A stretch of 64,000 nucleotides of DNA from Rhodoplanes sp. Z2-YC6860 (lineage in GTDB: Bacteria > Pseudomonadota > Alphaproteobacteria > Rhizobiales > Xanthobacteraceae), in NCBI RefSeq assembly GCF_001579845.1, contig NZ_CP007440.1, positions 6,346,029-6,410,028 on the forward strand, in the 5' to 3' direction. Below the pieces are notes generated by a model, which ran no database searches, was not told where the DNA came from, and saw only the letters and a program-made list of their open reading frames with translations. Below, piece after piece: positions 56,734 to 64,000 of the stretch. A program made the translations under genes and the position numbers. The stretch's first letter is position 1. Each line of letters starts with the position of its first letter.

Positions 56734-57789
56734 ATGGGCATGATGGGACTTGCAAGATTGATCGGGGCCGCGGCCATCGCGGTTTTGGCGCTGACGGATG
56801 TGGCTCACGCCGCGGACAAGATCCGGATCGGTGAAGGCCCCTTCATCACCGGCGGCGCATTCTTCGTCGCCCGCGAGAAGGGTTATTTCGCCAAGCTCGG
56901 CATCGAGGTCGAGACCAAGTCGTTCATCGACGGCGCGCTGGCGGTGCCCTCGATGATCTCGGGCGAACTCGATATGTCGTTCATGACGCCGAATGCGAGC
57001 CTGTTCAACAGCATCGCCAAGGGCGCCCCGCTCGTGGTCGTGCTCGACCGCGGCAGCAACAAGAAGGGCTACGCCTATACGATCGTGAATGTGAGCCAGG
57101 CGCTGGCCGATTCCGGGCTGAAGTCGCTCGCCGATTTCGCCAAGCTGAAAGGCAAGAAGATCGGTGTCGGCGCGCTTGGCAGCATCAACCAGTACAACAC
57201 CGCGCAGGCGCTGATTAAGGCAGGACTCGACCCGGCCAAGGACGTGCAGTGGGTGGTTAACGTCTCGCAGCCCGACCTGATGAAGATGCTCGGCGCGGGC
57301 CAGGTCGATGCCACCGATCTGGCGTGGCAATTCGGCGTGTTCGCGCAGCAGAACAAGTGGGGACCGATTGTTGCCAGCGGCGACGAGATCGTGCCGGATG
57401 CCGCGATCGGCATGTATGCGGTGCGCAAGGAGTTCCTCGACAAGAACCGCGACGTCGTGGTGCGCTTCGCGATGGCCTACCTGCACGCCGCGAAGGAATT
57501 CAACGCTGCCGCCAAGGCGCCGGACCAGCATGCCGACATCGTCGAAATCCTCGCCAAGAACACCGCGCTGAACAAGCCCGAGCTGGTGAAGAGCATCGCG
57601 CCGAACTGGTCCTATGTGAGCGAGGACGGCACGCCGCTGGTGAAGTCGATCATGGAAATGCAGGACTTCTGGAGCGGCAAGTACTTCCACTTCGTCGAGA
57701 AGAAGGTGACCGAGGCACAGCTGTTCGATTTGGGTGTCGCGAAAGAGGCCCAGGCGCGGCTCGCGAAGGACAAGCCGTTCGATAAGTAG
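56734..57789 (+). CDS. NMT1/TauA-family ABC substrate-binding protein
   Basis: A 351-residue periplasmic protein with ACGAGGAG before the ATG and a signal peptide (LARLIGAAAIAVLALTDVAHA, then ADKIRIGEGPF). It shows FFVAREKGYFAKLGIEVETKSFIDG, LADFAKLKGKKIGVGALG, and GAGQVDATDLAWQF. It completes the ABC operon. The last 67 bases of this gene are copied with a few changes at 57945-58010, after a palindromic repeat. Confidence 0.91.
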   Translation: MGMMGLARLIGAAAIAVLALTDVAHAADKIRIGEGPFITGGAFFVAREKGYFAKLGIEVETKSFIDGALAVPSMISGELDMSFMTPNASLFNSIAKGAPLVVVLDRGSNKKGYAYTIVNVSQALADSGLKSLADFAKLKGKKIGVGALGSINQYNTAQALIKAGLDPAKDVQWVVNVSQPDLMKMLGAGQVDATDLAWQFGVFAQQNKWGPIVASGDEIVPDAAIGMYAVRKEFLDKNRDVVVRFAMAYLHAAKEFNAAAKAPDQHADIVEILAKNTALNKPELVKSIAPNWSYVSEDGTPLVKSIMEMQDFWSGKYFHFVEKKVTEAQLFDLGVAKEAQARLAKDKPFDK

Positions 57790-57811
57790 GGCTTGCCATC
57801 ACACCACCGCT

Positions 57812-57916
57812 GTCATTCCGGAAACCGCGCGAAGCGCGGTTATCCGGAATCCAGTTCCAAACACCGCCTTCTCGTCTGGATTCCGGGTTCGCCGCTTCGC
57901 GGCGCCCCGGAATGAC
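57812..57916. repeat. Palindromic intergenic repeat, copy 1
   Basis: GTCATTCCGG (57812-57821) and its inverse CCGGAATGAC (57907-57916) bound the element. Inside are an AACCGCGC/GCGCGGTT hairpin, the inverted pair GGAATCCAG/CTGGATTCC, and a GCCGC-TTCG-GCGGC hairpin. Elements of this kind are spread in intergenic regions of Bradyrhizobium-like genomes (from memory). Confidence 0.75.
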
Positions 57917-57944
57917 GACGGAGCTAATCGCCCGCTTCAGTGCC

Positions 57945-58010
57945 GTTCGATCTGGGTGTGACAAAAGAGGCCAGGCGCGGCTCGCGAGGGACAAGCCGTT
58001 CGACAAGTAG
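57945..58010 (+). pseudogene. Duplicated 3' end of the preceding binding protein gene
   Basis: These 66 bases match 57723-57789, the end of the binding protein gene including its TAG, with a handful of substitutions and one deleted base (AGAGGCC-AGG against AGAGGCCCAGG). The deletion shifts the frame, so it cannot encode the same tail. The copy sits between the two palindromic repeats. Confidence 0.85.
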
Positions 58011-58035
58011 AGGCACTGTCGCCCCACCCACCACT

Positions 58036-58142
58036 GTCATTCCGGGGCGCTGGCGAAGCCAGCGAACCCGGAATCCAGTTCTGGCGGCAGTCTTTCCTGG
58101 GCTGGATTCCGGGTTCCGGCCTTCGGCCGGCCCCGGAATGAC
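58036..58142. repeat. Palindromic intergenic repeat, copy 2
   Basis: It has the same GTCATTCCGG/CCGGAATGAC ends (58036-58045 and 58133-58142) as copy 1 and the same inner inverted pair, here AACCCGGAATCCAG against CTGGATTCCGGGTT. The hairpin next to the left end differs (CGCTGGC-GAA-GCCAGCG). It stops 9 bases before the end of the marR gene. With the fragment before it, it forms the second unit of a roughly 222-base duplication. Confidence 0.75.
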
Positions 58143-58150
58143 GCCGGAGA

Positions 58151-58735
58151 TCAATCTTCCGCGCCAGCGTCCGCCTGCTCGTTCTCGAACGTCGCGAGCA
58201 GCTTGCCGAGCAGCGCGCCGAGTTCGTCGCGGTCGGCGCGTGTCATCCCGCCGAGCAGCTTCGACAATTCTCGAAAATGGATGTCGATCGCCTTGTCGAC
58301 CACCGTCTTGCCGGCCGGGGTCAGCCGCACGATGGTCACGCGCCGGTCCACCGTGTCGTGACGCCGCTCGACCCAGCCTTTGCGCTCGACGCCGTCGATC
58401 CGGTTGGTGATCGCCCCCGAACTGAGCAGCGCCTCGCGATACATATCGGTCGGCCGCAGTTCGTAGGGCTTTCCGGAACGCCGGAGCGCCGCGAGGATGC
58501 TGAAGCTCTCCCAGGTCAGGTCCATGGGCTTGAGCCATTCCTCGGCGCGGTCGCGAAAGTAGATCGACAGCCGCTGGATGCGGCCCAGCACCCCGAGCGG
58601 CGACACGTCGAGGCCGGGTTTCTCGGCCCGCCATTGCGCCATGAAGGTCGCAATCGAATCGTCGGCGCCGTTGCGCCCCATGCTTCGGCTCCTGGCGCGG
58701 CTTGCGGAGGGCTGCGCTTCCTGCGTGGACTTCAT
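58151..58735 (-). CDS. MarR family transcriptional regulator
   Basis: A 194-residue winged-helix regulator. ATG 58735 has GAGG 7 bases upstream; an ATG at 58681 is an alternative. The DNA-binding part reads LTWESFSILAALRRSGKPYELRPTDMYREALLSSGAITNRIDGVERKGWVERRHDTVDRRVTIVRLTPAGKTVVD, with the wing DTVDRRVTIVRLT. The N-terminal 30 residues are polar. It follows the amidohydrolase gene on the same strand, with a palindrome 62 bases upstream that also occurs ahead of that gene, so it probably controls both. Confidence 0.92.
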   Translation of the reverse strand: MKSTQEAQPSASRARSRSMGRNGADDSIATFMAQWRAEKPGLDVSPLGVLGRIQRLSIYFRDRAEEWLKPMDLTWESFSILAALRRSGKPYELRPTDMYREALLSSGAITNRIDGVERKGWVERRHDTVDRRVTIVRLTPAGKTVVDKAIDIHFRELSKLLGGMTRADRDELGALLGKLLATFENEQADAGAED

Positions 58736-58754
58736 GGCCGGCCTCGTCGGTCAC

Positions 58755-58766
58755 GATTCATGAATC
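58755..58766. promoter_or_regulatory. 12-bp palindrome upstream of marR
   Basis: GATTCATGAATC is a perfect palindrome 20 bases ahead of the marR start codon. It lies between the start and the CTTGATGTCAAG site and could be a second regulator site. Short palindromes of this length also occur by chance. Confidence 0.3.
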
Positions 58767-58796
58767 ATCGCGAGCGAAGATATCGTGATGTTTATA

Positions 58797-58812
58797 ATCT
58801 TGATGTCAAGTT
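58797..58812. promoter_or_regulatory. Probable MarR operator ahead of marR
   Basis: ATCTTGATGTCAAGTT contains perfect CTTGA/TCAAG arms around a 2-base centre. It matches the minus-strand reading of 60306-60321 (ATCTTGATATGAAGAT) at 13 of 16 positions. AT-rich spacer and position 62 bases before the start fit an autoregulatory operator. Confidence 0.55.
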
Positions 58813-58828
58813 GATTGCACACCGGCGG

Positions 58829-60250
58829 CTAAGCCACCGCGGTCCGCCGCCACTCCGGCTGCAACCGCGCCTCGAGACCGGCGTCGCGCAGCATAGCGCG
58901 CGCCACGCGCTCGGCCTCGGCGATCGTCGCCATGCCGTCTTTCAGGTGCTTGAACTGGCCGTCGCGATAGACGATCTCGCCGTTGACCATCACGACGCGG
59001 GCGTCCGAGCCGCGGCCGGCGCTGATGAAGGTCGAGATCGGGCGAAGCTGCACGCCGATCTGGGGCTTCCTGGCATCGAACACCGCGATGTCGGCGAGCT
59101 TGCCCACGGTCAGCGAGCCAATCTCCTTGTCGAGTCCCAGCGCCCTGGCGCCGTTGATGGTCGCCATTTCGATCGCGATCTCGTAGGGGATCCGCGTCGG
59201 ATCGAGATGCCGGACATGCTGCAGATAGGCGCAAGCCTTCATCTGCTCGATCATGTCGACCGAGTAGTCGACCATCGGCCCGTCGGTGCCGAGCGCGACG
59301 TTCATGCCGGCACGCACCGCGTTCGAAATCGGCCCGATGCCGCCGCCGCGGATCGACTCGCTGGTCGGCGTGTAGACCAGTGTCGCGCCGACGCGAGCCA
59401 TCTGCTCGATGTCGAGATCGGTGCAATGGATGCCGTGGATCATGAGCCATTGCGGATCGAGGATGCCGAGCTGCATCAGGTAGCGCACGTCGGTGCGGCC
59501 GGTCTCGCGAAGATACCGGAGCATGCCCTTTTCCAGCGAAAAGGTGCCGCCCGAGATGTGGTTGCTGATCTTCACGCCGAGCTTCTTCGCAAGCTCATAG
59601 CCGCGGCAGATCAGCTCCTCGGTGCTCATGCCGGCCGCGACCCAATGCGCGTTCGACTCGATCACCATGGCCATGTGGACGAGACCGTTCGAAGCGCCCT
59701 GCCAGCGCCGGTGTTCTTCAGCGAATTCGGCGAGCGCCTCGTCGAGGCTCAGCGGATGGTTCGGATTGCCGGGTGTGCAGCAACGGAGATCCTTGGCGAA
59801 CACCTGGCGGATGCCGAGCTCCGCTTGCGGCTCGATGGTGGCCTTGACCTTGGCCTGCGTGGTCGTGGTGACGGAGTGATTGAGCGAGCATGTGGTGCCG
59901 GTGGCGAGCATCTCCATGCTGGCAACCGTGCTGCCAAGCCTCAGTCCCTCCTCCGACATCCGCGTCGCGAGCGGCAGGAGAAGCCCCGTGACCCAGTCCT
60001 CCAGCAGCATGCCGTCCGCCGTCCCCTTGAACAGCGTGTACCAGTGGTGCTGGTGCATGTTGATCAGGCCGGGCATCACGATCGAGCCCGAAACGTCGAT
60101 CACCTCGTCGAAGCCCGCTTCGCTTGCGGGCGCGCCTGCGCCCACCGCCTCGATCCTGTTGCCGTTCACCGCGACATAGCCGCGGGGATGAACCGCCCTC
60201 GTCTCGTCGACGGTGACGACATACCCGTTCTTCAGCAGCGTTCGGCCCAT
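58829..60250 (-). CDS. ATZ/TRZ-type amidohydrolase (guanine/8-oxoguanine deaminase-like)
   Basis: A 473-residue metal-dependent amidohydrolase. It starts RTLLKNGYVVTVDE and has the metal motif MPGLINMHQHHWYTLFKG, a His in KISNHISGGTF, another in MIHGIHCTDLD, and the metal Asp in NVALGTDGPMVDYS; LADIAVFDARKPQ is the C-terminal beta-domain signature. Relatives deaminate or dechlorinate s-triazines, guanine, 8-oxoguanine or S-adenosylhomocysteine. The ring compound handled here is unknown. A palindrome lies 56 bases upstream. A RidA-like gene precedes it on the same strand. Confidence 0.9.
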   Translation of the reverse strand: MGRTLLKNGYVVTVDETRAVHPRGYVAVNGNRIEAVGAGAPASEAGFDEVIDVSGSIVMPGLINMHQHHWYTLFKGTADGMLLEDWVTGLLLPLATRMSEEGLRLGSTVASMEMLATGTTCSLNHSVTTTTQAKVKATIEPQAELGIRQVFAKDLRCCTPGNPNHPLSLDEALAEFAEEHRRWQGASNGLVHMAMVIESNAHWVAAGMSTEELICRGYELAKKLGVKISNHISGGTFSLEKGMLRYLRETGRTDVRYLMQLGILDPQWLMIHGIHCTDLDIEQMARVGATLVYTPTSESIRGGGIGPISNAVRAGMNVALGTDGPMVDYSVDMIEQMKACAYLQHVRHLDPTRIPYEIAIEMATINGARALGLDKEIGSLTVGKLADIAVFDARKPQIGVQLRPISTFISAGRGSDARVVMVNGEIVYRDGQFKHLKDGMATIAEAERVARAMLRDAGLEARLQPEWRRTAVA

Positions 60251-60305
60251 GGCACTTTCCTCGGGATTTCCTCAGCAATCCACGACAACAGTCTCCATGG
60301 TATTT

Positions 60306-60321
60306 ATCTTCATATCAAGAT
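60306..60321. promoter_or_regulatory. Probable MarR operator ahead of the amidohydrolase gene
   Basis: ATCTTCATATCAAGAT has perfect ATCTT/AAGAT arms around a 6-base centre, extending one base more on each side. It lies 56 bases upstream of the amidohydrolase start (minus strand), in an AT-rich island, and shares 13 of 16 bases with the site in front of marR. Confidence 0.55.
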
Positions 60322-60345
60322 ATTTTCAACCGAGCGATGACCCGC

Positions 60346-60753
60346 TCAGCGGTCCAGCAGCGCGACCGCCTCGATCTCCACCATCAGATCGGGATGCGAC
60401 AGACGGCGCACCTCGACCGTGGTGCTGGCGGGGAGGCCAACGCCCAGATAGTCGTGGCGCACGTCGACGTGCTTGAAGAACTCGTCGATGTCGGTGACGA
60501 AGGTGGTGGTCTTCACCAGGTCGCTGAGCGTCGCACCGACCGACTCCAGCGCCGCCTTCAGGTTCTCGCCGACCTGCTTGATCTGCGCCCGCATATCCTT
60601 CGGCCCGACGATGCTGCCGTCCTTGGCGCGCGCGAGCTGGCCGGAGATGAAGGCGAAGTTCTGCCCGGTGGTCACGACGACATGGCTGTAAAGCAAATGA
60701 CCGTTGACGACGCGCTGGGGCAGTTTGTCCGGCTGAACTTTCTTGACGGGCAT
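60346..60753 (-). CDS. RidA/YjgF-family protein lacking the catalytic Arg
   Basis: A 135-residue Rid-fold protein. ATG 60753 has AAGGAG well placed upstream. RidA enzymes hydrolyse reactive enamine/imine intermediates. The family C-terminal block PARSCVEVARL (E. coli RidA, with Arg105 needed for deaminase activity) reads PASTTVEVRRL here, so the key Arg is Ser110. NFAFISGQLA and VEIEAVALLD are still typical. It likely belongs to a Rid subfamily with another task and is probably expressed with the amidohydrolase. Confidence 0.85.
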   Translation of the reverse strand: MPVKKVQPDKLPQRVVNGHLLYSHVVVTTGQNFAFISGQLARAKDGSIVGPKDMRAQIKQVGENLKAALESVGATLSDLVKTTTFVTDIDEFFKHVDVRHDYLGVGLPASTTVEVRRLSHPDLMVEIEAVALLDR

Positions 60754-60873
60754 GGTTTGCTCCTTGCTCATGGATAATCGGGCTGGCAATGTAACGGCGA
60801 CCCGGGCGCGCACGACAGGATAAACTCCGGCACGGCGCGGTTTAAGCACGCAACCCTGCATGGAGATTTTGCA

Positions 60874-61926
60874 ATGGTGTCGTCCTCCGGTCCCCTTTCA
60901 CGGCGCGGGATTCTGCGCGCGGGCATGGCTGCCACAGGCGCCGCAGCGCTCGGCTCGTGGAGCGGACGCGCCAGCGCCGCGCCGGTGACCATCCGCTACG
61001 CCACCGGCGGCGGCATCGGCCCGAACGAGATCGAAACCATCGTCTTTCTCGATTATCTCAAGCAGAACGTGCTGCCGAACTACGGCAAGGCCTACACGCT
61101 GGATATGACGTTCACGCGCGGCACGCCGGAAGCGGCGACGCTTTTGGCCTCCGGCCAAGCCGACCTCGGCACGCTGTCGTCGGCTGTGTTCGCCACGGTC
61201 ATGGCCAAGAATGCCATCCCCGAAGGCATCACCATCATCTCCGACAACTACCAGGACGGTTACAGCGGCTACGCCACCAACAGTTACTTCGTCCTCGAAG
61301 ACTCGCCGATCAAGACCATCGCCGACCTCAAGGGCAAAAAGATCGGCATCAACGCCTTCGGCTCCGCGGTCGATCTCGTGCTGCGCGTGGTGCTGAAGAA
61401 GAACGGCCTCGATCCGCGCCGCGACGTGCAGATCGTCGAGATCGCCTTTCCCAACATCGGGCCGGCGATCCGCGAGAAGCGCATCGACTGTGGCTGTCTC
61501 GTCATTCCGTTCCTGCCGTCCGAAGTCGCCAAGGGCGGCCTGCGGTCGGTGTTCACCAGCGGCGACGCGTTCGGTCCGGCTTCGGTGATCTTCCAGGTCG
61601 GCCGCAACAACTTCATCAAGGAAAACGAGGCGGCGGTCCGCGCCTATCTCGCCGATTTCGTCGCGGGCCAGGCCTGGTTCTACGACCCGGCCAACCGCAC
61701 CAAGGCGATCGAGCTGATTGCCGACTTCACCAAGTCGCCGAAGGCCGTGCTCGAGTCCTATTTCGCCACATCGCGCGATTACTACCGCGATCCGAACGGC
61801 TGCGTGCCGGCATCCAGCGTGCAGAAGCCGATCGACGCCATGGTCGAAGAGAAGCTGATCGACAAGCGCGTCGACGCCGCGAAATACATCAACCTCGGCC
61901 TGCTTCCGAAGCCGTGCGCGCTCTGA
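60874..61926 (+). CDS. NMT1-type ABC substrate-binding protein with Tat-like signal
   Basis: A 350-residue binding protein. The N-terminus PLSRRGILRAGMAATGAAALGSWSGRASA has the twin-arginine pattern SRRGIL, which suggests export in folded form. The mature part begins APVTIRYATGGG and has SPIKTIADLKGKKIGINAFG and REKRIDCGCLVIPF. The ATG at 60874 has TGGAGA upstream. It is divergent from the RidA gene (120-base gap) and overlaps the ATPase gene by 13 bases. Confidence 0.9.
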   Translation: MVSSSGPLSRRGILRAGMAATGAAALGSWSGRASAAPVTIRYATGGGIGPNEIETIVFLDYLKQNVLPNYGKAYTLDMTFTRGTPEAATLLASGQADLGTLSSAVFATVMAKNAIPEGITIISDNYQDGYSGYATNSYFVLEDSPIKTIADLKGKKIGINAFGSAVDLVLRVVLKKNGLDPRRDVQIVEIAFPNIGPAIREKRIDCGCLVIPFLPSEVAKGGLRSVFTSGDAFGPASVIFQVGRNNFIKENEAAVRAYLADFVAGQAWFYDPANRTKAIELIADFTKSPKAVLESYFATSRDYYRDPNGCVPASSVQKPIDAMVEEKLIDKRVDAAKYINLGLLPKPCAL

Positions 61927-62729
61927 GCACGGCCGAAACCACGGCCAAGATCGAGATACGCAAGGTCTCGAAAGCGTACGAAACGAACGACGGTCCGGTG
62001 CCTGCGCTGCGGGCCGTCGATCTTTCGATCCGCGAGGGCGAATTCGTCTCCATCGTCGGCCCGTCGGGCTGCGGCAAGAGCACGCTGCTCTACGTGGTCG
62101 GCGGATTCCTGTCGTCCGAAGGCGAGGTGCTGGTCGGTGGCAGCCGCATCACCGGCCCCGGCACCGACCGCGGCGTGGTGTTCCAGGAATACGCGCTGTT
62201 TCCCTGGCTCACGGTGCGAAAGAACATCCTGTTCGGCCTTGAGCGCACCAGCGTTCCTGTGGCCGAACGCGACAAGACGGTCGAGCGGCTGATCAACGTC
62301 ATCGGCTTGAAGGGCTTCGAGGAGCGCTACCCGCGTGAACTGTCGGGCGGCATGAAGCAGCGCGTCGCCATCGCCCGCACCATGGCCTGCGACCCCGCGA
62401 TCCTGCTGCTCGACGAACCGTTCGGCGCGCTCGACGCCCAGACCCGCGAGGTGATGCAGGACGAGCTTCTTCGCCTGTGGCTCGATATGCGCAAGACTGT
62501 GCTGATGATCACGCACGACGTGAGCGAGGCGGTGTATCTCTCCAACCGCATCTGCGTGATGTCGGCACGGCCGGGCCAGATCGTCGAGGAGTTCGTCATC
62601 GATCTCGACCGCACCGTGCCGCGCGAGACGCTGTTTCTCTCCGACGCGTTCAACCGCATCCGCAACGAGGTGTGGCTCGCGGTGCGAAGGCAATCGCTGC
62701 CGGCAGGACACTCCGATGGCAAAGCGTAG
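61914..62729 (+). CDS. NMT1-type ABC transporter ATPase
   Basis: A 271-residue ATPase. GTG 61914 gives VRALSTAETTAKIEIRKVSKAYE; it lies inside the end of the binding protein gene. Walker A is GPSGCGKSTLLYVVGG, the Q-loop is VVFQEYALFPWLTV, the signature is LSGGMKQRVAIARTMACDP, Walker B is ILLLDEPFGALDAQTR, and the H-loop is LMITHDVSEAVYLSNRI. The 3' end overlaps the first permease by 14 bases. Confidence 0.91.
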   Translation: MRALSTAETTAKIEIRKVSKAYETNDGPVPALRAVDLSIREGEFVSIVGPSGCGKSTLLYVVGGFLSSEGEVLVGGSRITGPGTDRGVVFQEYALFPWLTVRKNILFGLERTSVPVAERDKTVERLINVIGLKGFEERYPRELSGGMKQRVAIARTMACDPAILLLDEPFGALDAQTREVMQDELLRLWLDMRKTVLMITHDVSEAVYLSNRICVMSARPGQIVEEFVIDLDRTVPRETLFLSDAFNRIRNEVWLAVRRQSLPAGHSDGKA

Positions 62730-63507
62730 CCGCCTGCCCCGCCCGCTGCTCTGGCTCTGGAACGCGACGCCACTCGTGCTGTTCGGCCTGCTTTGGCAAG
62801 GCGTCAGCGCATCAGGACTGGTCGATCCGGCATTCCTGCCGCCGCCACGGACCGTGGGCCTGGCGCTGCTCGATCTGCTCGGCGGTCCGCAGATCAGGGA
62901 CAACCTGCTGGTGACGCTCTATCGCTCCATCGCCGGTCTCGCGCTGGGCGCGGCGGCCGGCGTCCTCATCGGGCTGCTGATGGCGCGATCCGCACGCTTC
63001 AACGCCTACGTCGCCCCGATCGTCGGCGGCACCTATTCGCTGCCGAAATCGGCGCTGATCCCGCTTCTCATTCTCTGGTTCGGCGTGGGGTCGGCGACCG
63101 CGATCTGCGCGGTGTTCCTCGCCTGTCTGCTGCCAATGATCGTGCAGACCTTCCATGGCGTCGCCACCACGCCCAACGTGCTGGTGTGGAGTGCCGAGGC
63201 GATGGGCTATACGCCGCGGCAGCTGCTCACCCGCGTCTATCTGCGCCACGCGCTGCCGGACATCATGACCGGGCTGCGCATCGCGCTCGGTTTTTCGTTC
63301 GTGCTCGCGATCTCGTCGGAGATGATCGCGGCCAACAGCGGCATCGGCAAGCTGATCTTCATGTACGGCGAGAATGGCGCCTACGATTACATGTTCGCCG
63401 CCATCGCCTGCGTGGTCGCGGTCGCATATCTCGCCGACCGCGCCCTGCTCTGGGCGACGCGGCTGAGCCTGCACTGGCACGAGTCGGCCGTCGAGGCCGC
63501 CGCATGA
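62716..63507 (+). CDS. NMT1-type ABC transporter permease
   Basis: A 263-residue permease with six helices. VGGTYSLPKSALIPLLILWFGVG and the EAA loop LVWSAEAMGYTPRQLLTRVYLRHALPDIMTGLRIALGFSFVLAISSEMIA identify it. It is one of two consecutive permeases, and the stop overlaps the next start (ATGA). Confidence 0.91.
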   Translation: MAKRSRLPRPLLWLWNATPLVLFGLLWQGVSASGLVDPAFLPPPRTVGLALLDLLGGPQIRDNLLVTLYRSIAGLALGAAAGVLIGLLMARSARFNAYVAPIVGGTYSLPKSALIPLLILWFGVGSATAICAVFLACLLPMIVQTFHGVATTPNVLVWSAEAMGYTPRQLLTRVYLRHALPDIMTGLRIALGFSFVLAISSEMIAANSGIGKLIFMYGENGAYDYMFAAIACVVAVAYLADRALLWATRLSLHWHESAVEAAA

Positions 63508-64000
63508 CGGATCGCCCTGCGCCCAGCAAGCTCGGCCTTTACGCCCGCTCCGCCGTCTCGGTGCTGATCGTCATCATGGCGTGGGAAATCGCAGCGCGGA
63601 TGCAGTTCGTCTCCGCGCTGTTCCTGCCGCCCTTCAGCGCCGTGATGCTGCAGCTCTGGAGCACGATCGCCGACGGCACGCTGTTCACCGATCTTGGCGT
63701 CAGCCTCGGCCGCACCTTCGGCGGCCTCGCGATTGCGGCCGTGGGAGGCATCCTGCTCGGCGTCGCCATGGCGCGCGTCCGTGCGCTCGACTGGCTGCTC
63801 GATCCGCTGGTGGCGCTGGCCTTTCCCGCGCCCAAGATCGCGTTTCTGCCGGTGTTCATTCTTTGGTTCGGCATCGATCATCTCTCCAAGATCCTGCTGG
63901 TGGCGTTCACCTGCGTGTTTCCGGTGATGATCGGCGCCTACAGCGCGGCGCGCTCCGTCAACCGCGTGCTGATCTGGTCGGCATGGTCGCTTGGTACCGG
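63504..64000 (+). CDS. NMT1-type ABC transporter permease (3' end outside window)
   Basis: The frame is open from ATG 63504 to the window end, 165 codons visible. It starts MTDRPAPSKLGLYARSAVSV, then ALAFPAPKIAFLPVFILWFGID, and the beginning of the EAA loop (VNRVLIWSAWSLGTG). As at 47959-49508, two different permeases follow one ATPase, so a heterodimeric channel is likely. Confidence 0.9.
   Translation, partial: MTDRPAPSKLGLYARSAVSVLIVIMAWEIAARMQFVSALFLPPFSAVMLQLWSTIADGTLFTDLGVSLGRTFGGLAIAAVGGILLGVAMARVRALDWLLDPLVALAFPAPKIAFLPVFILWFGIDHLSKILLVAFTCVFPVMIGAYSAARSVNRVLIWSAWSLGT

Noticed and set aside
57812-58142. CRISPR array
   Set aside because: There are only two units of about 220 bases, no short direct repeats with unique spacers, and the units contain internal palindromes and a gene fragment.

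Overview
The window is about 64 kb of GC-rich, densely packed DNA. Gene content and style suggest an alphaproteobacterium of the Hyphomicrobiales (a Bradyrhizobium / Rhodopseudomonas / Xanthobacteraceae-type soil or water organism). The reasons are the many solute importers of the branched-chain amino acid (Liv), taurine/nitrate (NMT1), TRAP and Bug/TctC types, the GTG/ATGA-coupled operons, the DctPQM set, and GTCATTCCGG-type palindromic intergenic repeats. This taxonomic reading is inference. I see no rRNA, tRNA, CRISPR array, integrase or insertion sequence.

Layout. 1-519: 3' part of a uracil phosphoribosyltransferase gene whose PRPP loop is degenerate. 604-8250: a complete Liv-type ABC importer, a FlK-like acyl-CoA thioesterase, and opposite each other a DpgC-like cofactor-free oxygenase and a PaaK-type aryl-CoA ligase. 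Together these look like an aryl-acetate uptake and CoA-dependent oxidation module. 8247-13117: an RND efflux pump (permease, adaptor, TetR repressor) with a perfect 24-bp palindromic operator. 13140-14205: small hypothetical genes and a 7-bp tandem repeat.

14289-32712: a large alpha-glucan/trehalose cluster with glycogen phosphorylase, 4-alpha-glucanotransferase (opposite strand), GlgE maltosyltransferase, a TreS-maltokinase fusion, GlgB, GlgX, TreZ and TreY. Trehalose can be turned to maltose, phosphorylated, built into branched alpha-glucan by GlgE/GlgB, and glucan can be turned back to trehalose by GlgX/TreY/TreZ. No glgA or glgC lies in the window.

32812-38585: a GlcG/HbpS-like secreted protein, an isochorismatase-fold amidohydrolase, a PuuE/imidase-type deacetylase-fold hydrolase, two paralogous NMT1 binding proteins, a permease and an ATPase. 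This reads as uptake and two-step hydrolysis of a cyclic amide or imide. 38586-41932: a 43-codon ORF, a run of hairpins, and a TRAP transporter (DctPQM). 41933-42722: a gene-free stretch with a MITE/BIME-like element. 42723-50287 (minus strand): TauD-family dioxygenase, a two-subunit ThDP decarboxylase (sulfopyruvate decarboxylase-like), an orphan molybdenum hydroxylase large subunit, a class II aldolase, and an ABC importer with two permeases and no adjacent binding protein.

50401-53895: GMC oxidoreductase, orphan TctC-type binding protein, and an Asp/Glu-racemase-superfamily protein lacking the catalytic cysteines. 53915-57789: a divergent NMT1 binding protein and a complete ABC operon. 57790-58150: two palindromic repeats plus a duplicated 3' end of the preceding gene. 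58151-60753: MarR regulator, ATZ/TRZ-type amidohydrolase and RidA-like protein (minus strand), with matching palindromes in front of the regulator and the amidohydrolase. 60874-64000: a further NMT1 importer with a Tat-type binding protein, ATPase and two permeases, the second cut by the window end.
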